Shown: one piece after another, positions 5,057-5,626 of the stretch
Numbering within the stretch: position 1 is the first letter of the stretch
How the letters are laid out: every line of letters begins with the position of its first letter
Origin: Thermoguttaceae bacterium
GTDB taxonomy: Bacteria > Planctomycetota > Planctomycetia > Pirellulales > Thermoguttaceae
Length of the DNA: 5,626 nt
Assembly: GCA_024653385.1 (NCBI GenBank)
Contig: JANLFZ010000145.1
Span: forward strand, 7,092-12,717
Reading direction: 5' to 3'
The notes under the pieces: model-generated
The model's input: the letters and a program-made list of their open reading frames with translations, nothing else
Databases searched by the model: none
Told to the model about the DNA's origin: nothing
Position numbers and translations under genes: made by a program

Positions 5057-5626
5057 GGATGCGGCGGTGAGGGAGGCGATTCGAGAGGCGGCGGCTCGAC
5101 CGGCGGCGCGGTTTGTCCGGACGCCTCGGGATTGGCAGGCCCTTCGGGCGTAGCGGCCGGAGGTGGGGCCACCGGCGGAGGGCCATCCGGGGTAGGGGCG
5201 GCCGGAGACGCGGGGGGCGGCTGCGCCGGCGCGTCGCCACCGGCCGGCGGCAACGTGGCCTGATCGAGCGGGCGCGGTTCGTCCTTCTTGCGTGGCTCGT
5301 CCTTGCGGCGACCTTCGGGCCGCTTGCCTTGATCTTTCTTGCCCGGGTCTTCCTTCTTTCCGGCTTTCCCGTGCTGCAACTCGTAGAACTGGAGCAGGTC
5401 GCCGAAACTCCGCAACGGCTCCTTGCCGGCCTTCATGTCGTCGGTCAGGGGGGTCAGCGGCCGGGGCTTGGGCCGATGCGGTGGCGGGCCCTTCGGTGGG
5501 CGCGGGCCACCTTTTCCGGTAGGCCGGTGGACAAACGGCGGCCGCTCCCGACGCTGCGGAGGGCCCTGCGTGCCGGGACCGGCCGGCCCCGAGGTACCTT
5601 CCGGGCGGACCTGGCCTTCTCGCGGC
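5053..5626 (-). CDS. Pro/Lys/Arg-rich low-complexity protein, partial at the window edge
   Basis: The frame ending at TGA 5055-5053 stays open to the right edge, giving at least 190 residues with the true start probably outside. An internal ATG at 5436 would give 127 aa, but the same compositional style continues upstream without a break. Visible residues 1-60 are Pro/Arg/Gly-rich (PPFVHRPTGKGGPRPPKGPP). Residues 61-87 are the only ordered-looking part (LTDDMKAGKEPLRSFGDLLQ, then FYELQHG). Residues 88-118 are Lys/Glu/Asp-rich with a KDEPRK tandem (RRKDEPRKKDEPRP). Residues 123-190 are Pro/Ala/Gly-rich. No membrane segment is visible. The composition suggests a disordered, basic, possibly nucleic-acid-binding protein, with the 61-87 segment as a docking helix; this is inference. 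The ATGA overlap with the next gene argues for joint function. Confidence 0.72.
   Translation of the reverse strand, partial: PREGQVRPEGTSGPAGPGTQGPPQRRERPPFVHRPTGKGGPRPPKGPPPHRPKPRPLTPLTDDMKAGKEPLRSFGDLLQFYELQHGKAGKKEDPGKKDQGKRPEGRRKDEPRKKDEPRPLDQATLPPAGGDAPAQPPPASPAAPTPDGPPPVAPPPAATPEGPANPEASGQTAPPVEPPPLESPPSPPHP

Noticed and set aside
3701..5263. A 520-codon open frame on the plus strand
   Set aside because: It runs across the intergenic region, the plus-strand gene in another frame and antisense to the minus-strand gene. Its translation is Arg/Ala/Gly-rich without motifs. Long stop-free shadows are expected in GC-rich DNA, and the alternative genes have better starts and family-like sequence.

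Overview
The window is GC-rich DNA with closely spaced protein genes. It looks like a chromosome segment from a planctomycete (Pirellulales/Isosphaerales-like). That assignment is an inference from the style of several proteins: a MacB/FtsX permease opening with FLPWDYGVRNL, a long-coiled-coil HlyD adaptor with them, small Cys-rich secreted proteins, and two 'hypothetical' proteins of a type I associate with Planctomycetes. No rRNA, tRNA, CRISPR array, transposase or integrase was seen.

Left block, about 1-3700, all on the minus strand and read from right to left. A promoter-like pair at 3673-3701 is followed by four genes. They are a small secreted Cys/His-rich protein (3238-3642), a MacB/FtsX-type ABC permease (1970-3136), a short lipoprotein-like protein with a probable OB fold and a C-x3-C-x6-CC motif (1362-1877), and an HlyD/AcrA-family membrane-fusion adaptor that runs off the left edge (1-1281). 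The likely reading is an export operon of the MacAB/DevBCA kind. The adaptor and permease span the envelope, and the ATPase (and perhaps a second permease) should lie just beyond position 1. The two Cys-bearing exported proteins are accessory components of unknown role, possibly metal- or redox-related. Two leaders inside the block hold inverted repeats. One is a perfect 15-bp repeat just after the permease stop codon (1931-1966). The other is a 7-bp repeat about 11 nt before the adaptor start (1293-1311).

Middle, 3643-3935: a divergent intergenic region with a good minus-strand promoter, a small GGGGTCACCCC palindrome and only weak plus-strand promoter matches.

Right block: a plus-strand gene for an acidic soluble protein of about 190 aa (3936-4508) converges on a minus-strand pair. 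That pair is a Pro/Lys/Arg-rich protein entering from the right edge (5053-5626), whose stop overlaps by ATGA the start of a 162-aa protein with an N-terminal helical stretch (4568-5056). None of these three has a function I can assign from sequence.
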